Positions 28,714 to 37,331 of a stretch of 64,000 nucleotides of DNA are shown here, one piece after another (position 1 is the stretch's first letter; each line of letters starts with the position of its first letter). This DNA is from Moellerella sp963519845. Lineage in GTDB: Bacteria; Pseudomonadota; Gammaproteobacteria; Enterobacterales; Enterobacteriaceae. Below the pieces are notes generated by a model. That model searched no databases. It saw only the letters and a program-made list of their open reading frames with translations, and was not told the DNA's origin. The stretch is from assembly GCA_963519845.1 (NCBI GenBank), contig CAUQNX010000010.1, forward strand, positions 84,392-148,391, in the 5' to 3' direction. Both the position numbers and the translations under genes were made by a program.

Positions 28714-29184
28714 CTATTGCTCTATTGTCATAATCAGTCCATCTAAATGAAGATCAATTTTGGCTCCTTTAGATGAATACAAAGCGATAATTCCTTTATT
28801 TACTGCATTTCTATAATTGGAGAATTCGACAATAATACCTATGTATTGGCTTCCCTCCATTAAAGGAATTGTAATCTCTCTTTCGTTACTCGGATAGAGA
28901 CTGGTAATTATACGTTTAGAGAGTAAATCGTTTTTTAATACATCCTCATCATTGTGATAAAGTTGTAAAAAGCTGCTTTCGTTAAAAATCGTTTTATCTT
29001 TTAATTGATATATTCTCAAAACTACAGGAGATGCGATATTATTCGTATTAGGATTAATATTATCTTCTGTTTTTATATTAACGAAAAGTATGCCACCAGC
29101 TTTAAAGAAATCGATTAAACTACAACCTGATAACGAAAATAATAAGAGTAAAATAAGACTAATAGCATTTATTTTTCTTTTCAT
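28714..29184 (-). CDS. tssJ: T6SS outer-membrane lipoprotein TssJ
   Basis: This 156-residue lipoprotein has a hydrophobic signal peptide and lipobox LSGC, with lipidated Cys21. The mature part has the TssJ pattern (SPVVLRIYQLKDKTIFNESSF). It anchors the periplasmic part of TssM to the outer membrane. The start overlaps the end of the FHA gene by 26 bases, so the two are translationally coupled. Confidence 0.92.
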   Translation of the reverse strand: MKRKINAISLILLLLFSLSGCSLIDFFKAGGILFVNIKTEDNINPNTNNIASPVVLRIYQLKDKTIFNESSFLQLYHNDEDVLKNDLLSKRIITSLYPSNEREITIPLMEGSQYIGIIVEFSNYRNAVNKGIIALYSSKGAKIDLHLDGLIMTIEQ

Positions 29185-30130
29185 TTTGTGTTTTTTCTAT
29201 AATTTTAGTAAATAAATCACTATGAAAATAAGATTTAAATTTATTATCCCAATTTTGATTTTCCACCTGCATATAATAATAATTTTTATATGATGTCCAA
29301 AAATCAGGTGTATTATTGAAAAACCCCGGTTTTAATAAAGAAAAATAAGTTTTTTCAATCAGATCAGGTGATAATTCTAATAGTAACTTACCAATCGCGC
29401 TCTCAACAGCATCATTAATCATTTTAATAAAATCGGTAATGGTAATGTTTTTTTCATTAAATAATAGAGCCAGTGGATCTAGATTTATTTTGTTATTTTT
29501 TTCTATTGGCTCAGATAAAACATTCATCTCTGGGGTGAAGATATCAAAATTTGGCTTATCTTCAATGATATCTTTATTAGCCAGCATATTAATGTCAAAA
29601 TGGTCACTTGAGTGTACAATTTTTTCATCTGGATAAGTCTTTGGTTCATTATTGTTAACTTCAATATTTAAATTATCGTCAAAAGGATCATCGTCAAATA
29701 ATGTTTTTCCAAAGCTCAATTCTTTTCTATCCAAAATGAAATTATTGTCATCATCTGTATTAATTTCATTAAAATTTTCAGCAGGCGAGTTGATGGTCTC
29801 TTTTTTAAAGTCAAAACAAGAGATCAGCAGTTGATAATCCGCGATTCGTACCGTATCTCCATCATTTAATGTAATGGAATTATCTTTACCTAAAGGTGAA
29901 TCTGCATTATTTATAAAGACACCATTAACGCTGTTATCTGTAATTTGATAACCTCTTGCTGTTTTTTTAATCGTTGCATGTATGCCTGATATTGTTCGAT
30001 GATTATCATTTAATTGTAATGTGACTCCGATTGAACGACCAATTACACCGCCCTCCTCAGGAAAGTTATATTGCCATTGTTGTATTGACTCTCCTTCCGG
30101 ATGGCTGATAATTCGAATAATCAATCCCAT
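29159..30130 (-). CDS. tagH: T6SS-associated FHA-domain protein (TagH/Fha)
   Basis: This 323-residue protein has an N-terminal forkhead-associated domain (about residues 24-98). The phosphothreonine-binding signature runs GVIGRS, then RTISGIHATI, then NSVNGVFINN. An acidic, Asn/Asp-rich linker and a helical C-terminal domain follow. In other T6SSs Fha binds phosphorylated partners downstream of a PpkA-type kinase, and a kinase-like gene is present at 22580-23188. It heads the second block of the locus after a gap of about 205 bases. Confidence 0.88.
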   Translation of the reverse strand: MGLIIRIISHPEGESIQQWQYNFPEEGGVIGRSIGVTLQLNDNHRTISGIHATIKKTARGYQITDNSVNGVFINNADSPLGKDNSITLNDGDTVRIADYQLLISCFDFKKETINSPAENFNEINTDDDNNFILDRKELSFGKTLFDDDPFDDNLNIEVNNNEPKTYPDEKIVHSSDHFDINMLANKDIIEDKPNFDIFTPEMNVLSEPIEKNNKINLDPLALLFNEKNITITDFIKMINDAVESAIGKLLLELSPDLIEKTYFSLLKPGFFNNTPDFWTSYKNYYYMQVENQNWDNKFKSYFHSDLFTKIIEKTQNEKKNKCY

Positions 30131-30197
30131 TAGTTAATCCTTGTTTTTATATTTATCATATTTGTTGGTCATACTTTTTATCATCATTGTTATCGCT

Positions 30198-30230
30198 AAG
30201 TGATTAGAGAGTCATTGAATAAAATCACTT
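30198..30230. repeat. inverted repeat between the two T6SS gene blocks
   Basis: Perfect 8-bp arms (AAGTGATT at 30198-30205 and complement at 30223-30230) are 17 bases apart in the 205-base gap between tssG and tagH. The gap could hold a second promoter, for which this repeat would be a candidate operator. No clear -35/-10 pair was assigned. Confidence 0.3.
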
Positions 30231-30335
30231 GGCTCATATTATTTCGGCAGATATCGATAAAAGTTTATTATTATGATACTAAAATACAATAATCAGGCTA
30301 ATTTTAACATTTGAGAAGTTATTCTAATTTATTTT

Positions 30336-31244
30336 TTATAGTAATATTTCAACCTTCATATTTTTGGCTACTCCTAAGAAAGCACTTATACCCAATTGCA
30401 TATTTTCATTAGATCTATTTTTCACACTATCCTCTGCAATAATACAAGAGGGTACTCGTAGTTTAATGTTAAATTTTGCTTCCATTTTATAATAAAAATG
30501 GCAAGCCTCACGCATTAGATTAATACGTTCACTATCTTCTCGCCAATCATGATATGCAGCTAGGCTAGTTACATCAATTAGAATATCAATTCGATCTCCG
30601 TATAGACTACATTTATTACCTAGTAAGGTATTAACACCCAATATGTTGTTATTTTCACTTAGTTTAGTGACATCCTGACTTTCTAAAGATTGTTGTTTTG
30701 GCTCTGCATATTGTAAATTAATAGGTGTATTAAAATAATGCTCTAGCCACATTTTTAAATTAGTTAATCTTTTATTTGATGGAGAAAAAAAGCTAATCCC
30801 ACGGTAATATAAACTTTGATACTGTTTTTTATCTGTAGTTTTTCGACAAAGACTATTCAATAACAAGCTAAGTTTTGATGTTTTTTTTAACATCGATTGC
30901 TGTTCATATAACAATGACCAATTATATTTAAATTGGCATTTATATAATAGTTCTAAATAATATTTTTCGAATATCGCAAAAAAATCAGTAATAGAGTTAT
31001 TGCCTTTTTCTAACTCTGATGTGATGCCTGATAGCGACATTTCTCTAGGCAAACAACCATCGGTTCCCATTAAGACAGGAATATTATTTTCTTTGCGTTG
31101 TTCAAAATTTAAGGCCTTGAATGGCTTTATATTTTGCGGCATAACTAATGCTGGTACTTTGCTGCTAGAACTATTTTTTAATTCATTTTTCCAGCGCAAT
31201 AATAGAGTTGTTAAATTTAGCGTTTCTGAGTAAGGCTTTGACAT
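30336..31244 (-). CDS. tssG: T6SS baseplate protein TssG
   Basis: This 302-residue protein is assigned by family features and position. TssG pairs with two TssF copies in the baseplate wedge. The central YYRGISFFSPSNKRLTNLKMW segment and the C-terminal GNKCSLYGDRIDILIDV segment (family pattern G-x-x-x-D) fit TssG. Its start overlaps tssF by 28 bases. Confidence 0.85.
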   Translation of the reverse strand: MSKPYSETLNLTTLLLRWKNELKNSSSSKVPALVMPQNIKPFKALNFEQRKENNIPVLMGTDGCLPREMSLSGITSELEKGNNSITDFFAIFEKYYLELLYKCQFKYNWSLLYEQQSMLKKTSKLSLLLNSLCRKTTDKKQYQSLYYRGISFFSPSNKRLTNLKMWLEHYFNTPINLQYAEPKQQSLESQDVTKLSENNNILGVNTLLGNKCSLYGDRIDILIDVTSLAAYHDWREDSERINLMREACHFYYKMEAKFNIKLRVPSCIIAEDSVKNRSNENMQLGISAFLGVAKNMKVEILL

Positions 31245-32989
31245 CCGACCCTTCCTGGATAGTGAATTTTTCTCTGTTTTATACCTTCAATATGAAGACT
31301 TAATTGAATAAAGACCGTATCGTCCGCCAAACTGGATAAAAAATGTTTAATAATTTGCCCGAAAAAAGAGACGCCACCAATATTATCAATAAGATTTAGT
31401 GTGAGGATCAGCTTATAACCAGAAAAATAGAGCCTGTTTTGTCCTATGCGTAATGGAGAGACACACTCTTCAATCGATAACTGACTAATACTCTTAATTA
31501 AACTTTTCATTTGATGATTGTAACGCCGGTCATACTGTAATAACCATTTTTTTAAACAAGCCGCTGGGTTTTCCGCCATCAGTAAATTGGCTAGATTTGA
31601 TTGAAAATGAGAAAGGATTACCATCATACTTTCAGCGCTTTTATCGACCATTTCTGAGATCAGTGGCTTGGTGATGACATTAACTTTCCCGCTAAATCCG
31701 ATAGTTTCTACAGGAAGTAATTCAGTGTACTTTTGGATCTCAAGGGCTTGCTTATCCTGTGTTACCTGCGTGTGAGCTTGCCAAATACGAGGGTTAATCT
31801 CTGTATGCTGATAATTGGCGACACTAATCTCAGGTATTTGGTTACTATTAATATGGGTTAAATGCCAGCGCCAGTTATTCTGCGCAATTTGATGCGCGGT
31901 AACCTCATGATAACTTTCTTTATATAATTGCGGAATATCATAAATAATATCGCTGGTAATATCTTGTATTTTGTCAATTGAATAGAGTGTTAATTCTTTT
32001 TTTGAATCTAAATACAATTTATAACTTTGCTGTATAAAATTGATTTCCATAGGCTCAGAAATGTGAGGAAATAAATTAATCCCTGCGGATAAAAAAAGGG
32101 CGAAATTATCTTTATTTACACTGCTGACTAGTTCATCTGGCCATTGTGAAAAATAGATCCTGAATTTAAATTTATTATCATCGCAATGAAGTAAAAGATC
32201 AGCCATATCTAGCGTAAAAGAGAGAAAACGCTTAGGTAATAAAAAAGCTTCATGTAGCATTAACCAACCGGGAAACTCATTATGCTCTGAAACGTAATCC
32301 ATTATTTGCTGCATATCATCGAGACGTATTGTCGGCTGCAGCTGTTGAATATGACTATTAGTGGTGATTATTTCACACTGTACTGCATCTAACGCCAATA
32401 AATCATGTAAATGCCACAGAATATTATCATCACCTTTTAAACTTAGCTTTAGTTCGGATACATTAAATTGAGAAAGAGTACTAGCTTTGTCCATTAACGA
32501 GATTTCAAATTCAATTGCACAAGTGGCCGCACTTTTTTGATTAAAAGGCGGCGAGATCCACTCTACTGCGGATATTTCGAAAGGATACAGCATAACGGGA
32601 GAAGTGGTTTTAAATATGATCTCTTCACCCTGACGGTTAGTCCCACTAAATAAACTTCCTTTCGCTATTTTTTGTCCCGCTATAATTTTTGCATCGGGAA
32701 TAAATTCAGTCTGACAAATAGCAGGCGTTGGGCGTAAATAGTGTGGATATATTAATGCTAAAATTTCATCTGTAAATTGAGGGAAATGATCATCCAATCG
32801 ATGTTCTATTTTTGCATTTAAATAAGCGATGCTTTCAATTAAGTATTTAATTTGCGGATCACGAATATCATCTTGCGTTAAGCCTAGACCATTAGCAGAC
32901 TCTGGATATTGTTTAGCAAAAGTATAAAAATCCTCACGTAGGCTATTTATCTGCTTTTCAAAATAGGGTAGTAGATATTCATTCTTCAT
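31217..32989 (-). CDS. tssF: T6SS baseplate protein TssF
   Basis: This 590-residue protein has the TssF N-terminus (YFEKQINSLREDFYTFAKQYP, then HRLDDHFPQFTDEILALIYPHYLRPTPA), a region highly conserved in the family. Length is normal. It overlaps tssE by 11 bases upstream and tssG by 28 bases downstream, so the three baseplate wedge genes are coupled. Confidence 0.93.
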   Translation of the reverse strand: MKNEYLLPYFEKQINSLREDFYTFAKQYPESANGLGLTQDDIRDPQIKYLIESIAYLNAKIEHRLDDHFPQFTDEILALIYPHYLRPTPAICQTEFIPDAKIIAGQKIAKGSLFSGTNRQGEEIIFKTTSPVMLYPFEISAVEWISPPFNQKSAATCAIEFEISLMDKASTLSQFNVSELKLSLKGDDNILWHLHDLLALDAVQCEIITTNSHIQQLQPTIRLDDMQQIMDYVSEHNEFPGWLMLHEAFLLPKRFLSFTLDMADLLLHCDDNKFKFRIYFSQWPDELVSSVNKDNFALFLSAGINLFPHISEPMEINFIQQSYKLYLDSKKELTLYSIDKIQDITSDIIYDIPQLYKESYHEVTAHQIAQNNWRWHLTHINSNQIPEISVANYQHTEINPRIWQAHTQVTQDKQALEIQKYTELLPVETIGFSGKVNVITKPLISEMVDKSAESMMVILSHFQSNLANLLMAENPAACLKKWLLQYDRRYNHQMKSLIKSISQLSIEECVSPLRIGQNRLYFSGYKLILTLNLIDNIGGVSFFGQIIKHFLSSLADDTVFIQLSLHIEGIKQRKIHYPGRVGCQSLTQKR

Positions 32990-33404
32990 AATAGTCGATC
33001 ACTTCCATTCTGCTTGCACTGAAATCAAGATGCGAATCGAGCGTAATATATTCATTGTCTTTAGCATCTTTTAAGCGAGCGCGGATCACAAATCTTAAGA
33101 ATTGATCCTGATAAGCATCTTCTGCCAACATAACTGTGACTCGAGAAAAGCGCGGCTCAAAATGTGTGAGTAGTTGTTCTATCTCTTTAATAATTAAACT
33201 ACCATTGTATTTTCCCTGCGAGCGTGCGGGATTATTAATGCCATAATTGATGATCGTATTGCTAAGACTATCTGAGATATTTCGCTCAAGCCAAATAGGA
33301 GATTTTGCATTAATAATATGGCAAATATTTTCAATTATTTCATTTCTAATGTCGAACTCTTCTACCGCTTTTTTTCCGGTGAGTAATTGATTAATAAGTC
33401 CCAT
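32979..33404 (-). CDS. tssE: T6SS baseplate protein TssE (gp25-like)
   Basis: This 141-residue gp25/lysozyme-like baseplate protein initiates sheath assembly. The family core is visible: a short N-terminal region, NYGINNPA near residue 53, the IEQLLTHFEPRFSRVTV segment and a C-terminal FVIRARL strand. It lies 6 bases after the tssC-like paralogue and overlaps tssF. Confidence 0.9.
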   Translation of the reverse strand: MGLINQLLTGKKAVEEFDIRNEIIENICHIINAKSPIWLERNISDSLSNTIINYGINNPARSQGKYNGSLIIKEIEQLLTHFEPRFSRVTVMLAEDAYQDQFLRFVIRARLKDAKDNEYITLDSHLDFSASRMEVIDYYEE

Positions 33405-33410
33405 GATCTA

Positions 33411-34715
33411 TTATCCAATATCTTGTGTTGCTAAGGAGATAGCAATTTGGATATCGGCCTCCTGCATCTCATACTGATATTGGGGACGTAAATTAATTTG
33501 GCAACAATATCGAGTAGGATCATGGGGATCGGCATTAATTGCTACATGGCATTGTTTCAGTGGATAATCAGCCATAATACTCTCTTCACCGTAATCTATT
33601 TCACTCACATAGCTTTGCAACCAGTTTTCAATACTACGCTTACAATCATCAATGGTGTCATAGCGCCCGATATGATTGCGGATACGCATTTTAATAAAAT
33701 AGGCAAAACGGCATGCCATTAAATTTGTCTGTAGCATAGCTAATTGGCGATTTTCTTTATCTCGGATTTTCTGCACGGAATAATGGCTAAAAAATCCTTT
33801 CTGCTCAGATAAATAAATTGATGAAAAAGGTGTAAAACCCTGCCCTGCCCAAAAACTTTCTTGTTCACTAGGAATGTCTATTTTGCCGATTATTGGCATC
33901 CCATTATAAAGTTTCTGGATGATGGCTCCATTTCGACCTTTATCATCATAAGCTCGTAAAAAACCAAACCAACTAATACGTTCAAACTCTCGCATTACAT
34001 TGATGCAGAGTAAATAAGCTGAATTTCCCCATAAGGTTTTTTGATTTATATTTTCAGCTCTAAAAATAAATCCTATCGATTGCGTTTGATAAGGAGCTCG
34101 CAGCATAAAATCAGGCAAAGTTAAATAAAGATAACGAGCACTCTCATGTTCACGTAATAGCTTCCAAAGCGCGCAATCCTCACTTTGTAATATTCGCTCC
34201 ATTTTATGCGTATCGAGCCACTGATTATGTTGATTGTCACCAAGAAAAGCGGTATCTATACTTAATATAATCGGACATAAAGATTGCTCACCCAATTCAG
34301 CTAAACGCTGTGCAGTATAGAGATCATCATATTCATCAGAGGTATTAAATTGTAATCGATGATCGATCACCAGCATGCTAAAAGGCACACCACCCGCTGT
34401 ATTTAACTCTTTTTGATAAACCAGATGAAATAGTAACGTCTGCTTTACCGAAAATGCAGTATTTAATTCAGTTGCCAGCTGCTGCCAGCCATAATCAAAT
34501 AATTTTATTTTGACTCTTTGCCGCGAAACAGGCACGTTAATTAATTCAAATAAACTTAACCAACTTGCCTCCAGTGCCCGAAATTCATCATTCGCCATCA
34601 CTATCGATAACTGCTTACTGCAAATTAAATCAATATAATGAATCAATCTATTAATAGTGGCTATTAATGATGATTTATCTCGTCCACTTATACCTGTTTC
34701 GCTATAGCTATCCAT
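33411..34715 (-). CDS. TssC-like sheath paralogue
   Basis: This 434-residue protein aligns by eye with TssC. It shares ANDEFRALEASWLSLFELI (TssC has KNKDFQKLEGSWLGLQKLI), the LFHLVYQKELNTAGGVPFSML block and a closing LRPQYQYEMQEADIQIAISL segment where TssC has VRPWLQMEELTTSLRM. It lacks about 50 N-terminal residues relative to TssC. It sits 13 bases after tssC and 6 before tssE. Possible roles are a minor sheath or cap-proximal subunit, or a baseplate-sheath adaptor; it may also be a degenerating duplicate, although the frame is intact. Confidence 0.8.
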   Translation of the reverse strand: MDSYSETGISGRDKSSLIATINRLIHYIDLICSKQLSIVMANDEFRALEASWLSLFELINVPVSRQRVKIKLFDYGWQQLATELNTAFSVKQTLLFHLVYQKELNTAGGVPFSMLVIDHRLQFNTSDEYDDLYTAQRLAELGEQSLCPIILSIDTAFLGDNQHNQWLDTHKMERILQSEDCALWKLLREHESARYLYLTLPDFMLRAPYQTQSIGFIFRAENINQKTLWGNSAYLLCINVMREFERISWFGFLRAYDDKGRNGAIIQKLYNGMPIIGKIDIPSEQESFWAGQGFTPFSSIYLSEQKGFFSHYSVQKIRDKENRQLAMLQTNLMACRFAYFIKMRIRNHIGRYDTIDDCKRSIENWLQSYVSEIDYGEESIMADYPLKQCHVAINADPHDPTRYCCQINLRPQYQYEMQEADIQIAISLATQDIG

Positions 34716-34728
34716 TTTAATTAATCCA

Positions 34729-36210
34729 TCAATTAGGTATAGTCGCGACCATTCTTAATGATGTTGTCAACTCTTCCATTTGCAACCATGGGCGCACATA
34801 AGCGACAGCAGAGTAAGAGCCCGGACGTCCAGACTGCTCTACTACGGTAATTTTAGCTTCAACCAATGGGTGCGTTGCCTTAGCTTCATTACCGATCGCA
34901 TTTGGATTAACATATTGATGTATCCAAGCATTTAGCTCTTTTTCAACATCTGCTGGATTGAGATTAGAGCCAATACGATCACGGCCAATCATTTTCAGAT
35001 ATTGTGCAATGCGGCTACTTGCCAGGGTATAGGGCAAACGCGCCGAAATCGCTGCATTGGCGGTCGCATCTGGATCTGTGTAAGTTTTAGGCTGATAAGT
35101 GGTTTGCGCACCCATAAAAACCGCATAATTCGAGTTTTTATAATGGACTAATGGCATAAAACCCAGATCACTTAGCTCTTTCTCTCGTTCATCGGTTAAA
35201 TTGACTTCCGTTGGGCACTGTTGCACACGGTCATTAGCCTGATTAGAATAGATAAAATTAGGCAATGAGGCGACTTTCCCCCCATTTTCCGTCCCTCTAA
35301 TGGCGGTACACCAGCCATATTTGGTGTAGGCTTGTGTGAGCAGTAAACCATACTCATAAGCGGCATTACTCCAGATAAAATCTTGATCCGCATTGACACT
35401 TTGAGTACCATTTTTATCGCTAGCTAGTTCTTCAAAATGGAATGAACGCACTGGTAAACTGTTATTACCATAGGGTAAACGCGCTAAAGTTCGCGGTAAT
35501 GTCAGAGCCACATAACGGGCTTCATCACTGGCTCTAAAGGCATTCCAGCTGGCATAAGCCGGAGAATCAAATCCTGCTGCCACGGGCTTGCCATCTGAGA
35601 AGGTTTCAAATGAATCAAAATCAAACATAGCTGAATTAGCGGCGGCGATAAAAGGTGAGTGTGATGCGCTGGCGACTTCACCGATATAACGCAATAGCGC
35701 CACATCTTCATCACCGTAACCAAATTCGTAATCACCTAATAGCGCGCCATAGGGTAATCCCCCTGCGGTGCCGAACTCTTCTTGATAGACCATGCCAAAG
35801 AAGCGACTACGATCAATAGCCGGTGCATTTTCGAATTGATCGAGTAATTCATCCTTGGTGAAATCGGCTAAACGAATTTTCAGCTTAGAACCCAGCTCAC
35901 TATTTTTAATTAATTTTTGTAATCCTAGCCAGCTGCCTTCAAGCTTTTGAAAATCTTTATTTTTCATTACAGCAGAGAGCTGCACTGATATTTGTTCATC
36001 AATGGCAATAATGGCTTTTTCTATGGTGAGAGTTAGGTTTTTATCCCAAGTTAAGGTGCCATCCAGCGCTTGTGAAGTCAGTGTAGACATCAACATTTTG
36101 GTTGAATCAACAGGTGTCTGAATAGTTGCATTGATGGCTTTATCTAAATAGCTGCTCGCTTCAATAGTTTCTGTGGAGGCAACAGCGGCCGATACCAATT
36201 CAGTAGTCAT
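34729..36210 (-). CDS. tssC: T6SS contractile sheath large subunit TssC
   Basis: This 493-residue sheath subunit forms a heterodimer with TssB. Conserved blocks are FQKLEGSWLGLQKLI (about residue 85), FFGMVYQEEFGTAGGLPYGALLGDYEF, the SPFIAAANSAMF segment and the C-terminal VAYVRPWLQMEELTTSLRMVA. Length is typical. It overlaps tssB by one base and is followed by the shorter paralogue. Confidence 0.96.
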   Translation of the reverse strand: MTTELVSAAVASTETIEASSYLDKAINATIQTPVDSTKMLMSTLTSQALDGTLTWDKNLTLTIEKAIIAIDEQISVQLSAVMKNKDFQKLEGSWLGLQKLIKNSELGSKLKIRLADFTKDELLDQFENAPAIDRSRFFGMVYQEEFGTAGGLPYGALLGDYEFGYGDEDVALLRYIGEVASASHSPFIAAANSAMFDFDSFETFSDGKPVAAGFDSPAYASWNAFRASDEARYVALTLPRTLARLPYGNNSLPVRSFHFEELASDKNGTQSVNADQDFIWSNAAYEYGLLLTQAYTKYGWCTAIRGTENGGKVASLPNFIYSNQANDRVQQCPTEVNLTDEREKELSDLGFMPLVHYKNSNYAVFMGAQTTYQPKTYTDPDATANAAISARLPYTLASSRIAQYLKMIGRDRIGSNLNPADVEKELNAWIHQYVNPNAIGNEAKATHPLVEAKITVVEQSGRPGSYSAVAYVRPWLQMEELTTSLRMVATIPN

Positions 36211-36716
36211 TATTCTGCCTCCTTATTGATCCCAAGTTCAGAAGCTAATTGTTCAATGGCAGCACTATTTTGCAAGATCTCTTTTAAAAGCTTTTCTAAA
36301 TCACTTGAACGATCTGCTTTGCTTAATAAGGTTTTTAATTGATTACGAGTTTCTAATAAATTTTTAAGCGGCTCAATTTGTTGGATCAGATTTTCTGGGT
36401 GAAAATCTTTAATAGTGTCAAATTTTAAATTAACCTCAAATTCGCTACCATCTTGTGCTAATTTATTTTCGACTTTATAGGTTAATTCAGGCCCAACCTG
36501 AGACATAACCGCATCAAAATTATCTTTATCGATACCCATAAACTCGCGTTTTTCTGGTGCTATTTTTTGAGCCGCATCTTTGTGACCTGAATAGTCACCA
36601 ATAACACCGATTACAAAAGGCAGCTCTTTTGTTTCTACCGCACCATTAGTTTCAACATCATATGTGATGCTAACTCTATTTTTACTGACACGCTTATGTT
36701 GTGAATTTAATGACAT
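36210..36716 (-). CDS. tssB: T6SS contractile sheath small subunit TssB
   Basis: This 168-residue protein has the TssB signatures: basic N-terminus, RVSITYDVETNGAVETKELPF, VIGDYSGH and the REFMGIDKDNFDAVM segment. The C-terminal part is helical. It is coupled to tssC by a one-base overlap. A hairpin lies between hcp and this gene. Confidence 0.95.
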   Translation of the reverse strand: MSLNSQHKRVSKNRVSITYDVETNGAVETKELPFVIGVIGDYSGHKDAAQKIAPEKREFMGIDKDNFDAVMSQVGPELTYKVENKLAQDGSEFEVNLKFDTIKDFHPENLIQQIEPLKNLLETRNQLKTLLSKADRSSDLEKLLKEILQNSAAIEQLASELGINKEAE

Positions 36717-36747
36717 AGCAATCCCTACTTATCTATGCTCTCCTGAA

Positions 36748-36773
36748 TAAAGGAGCCGTTATTGGCTCCTTTA
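36748..36773 (-). terminator. hairpin between hcp and tssB (possible attenuator)
   Basis: Perfect 10-bp arms (TAAAGGAGCC at 36748-36757, complement at 36764-36773) with a 6-base loop sit directly behind hcp in the transcribed direction. The T tail is short. It could partly terminate transcription or protect the hcp mRNA 3' end, giving more Hcp than sheath protein. Confidence 0.55.
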
Positions 36774-36783
36774 TGACATTTAA

Positions 36784-37302
36784 TTATTTAGAGCCGGACA
36801 ATAACTTACCTTGTGATACATTATAGGTAACAATTCCGCCTTCTTTCAGCTCACCGCCTTCCAATTCATAAGAGTGTCTCTGATGAATTTCAACATAAGA
36901 AAGAGTGATCATTTCATGTGGCTGCCCACCTTCATAACCACCGATGCTATAAGAAATTAAACGTGCTTTTGATAATTCGATTTTGAAATAAACTTTAGCG
37001 CCAGAACCATCAGCTTCAGGTTTAGTAAAGGCTATTTTAATCGTTTTGCCATCTTTACCCGGATTAAATAAGTAGGATAAAAGATCCTCTGAGGCTCCAT
37101 CGATTTGTTTAGCGATACTTATCGGCTGAATAGAAACCATACCTGAATCCGCGTTATTACCATTACCAATATCCATGGCAACATTACGTGCTGCTGCCCA
37201 ATTGTATGATTCAATCGCAAACCAGTTATCACCTTCTAATCCAACAACAGTAGCGCCACCTTTAACGTCAACGCCTGCAATTTGCATATAAATACTAGCC
37301 AT
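36784..37302 (-). CDS. hcp: T6SS inner-tube protein Hcp (TssD)
   Basis: This 172-residue Hcp forms the hexameric-ring inner tube. It begins MASIYMQIAGVDVKG and contains SIQPISIAKQIDGAS and YSIGGYEGGQPHEMITLSYVEI, all family features. The ATG at 37302 has an AAGGA site. An upstream start at 37338 would overlap tssA without support. No C-terminal toxin extension is fused. Confidence 0.95.
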   Translation of the reverse strand: MASIYMQIAGVDVKGGATVVGLEGDNWFAIESYNWAAARNVAMDIGNGNNADSGMVSIQPISIAKQIDGASEDLLSYLFNPGKDGKTIKIAFTKPEADGSGAKVYFKIELSKARLISYSIGGYEGGQPHEMITLSYVEIHQRHSYELEGGELKEGGIVTYNVSQGKLLSGSK

Positions 37303-37331
37303 AACAATCCTTATTATATTTAAAGTTATTT

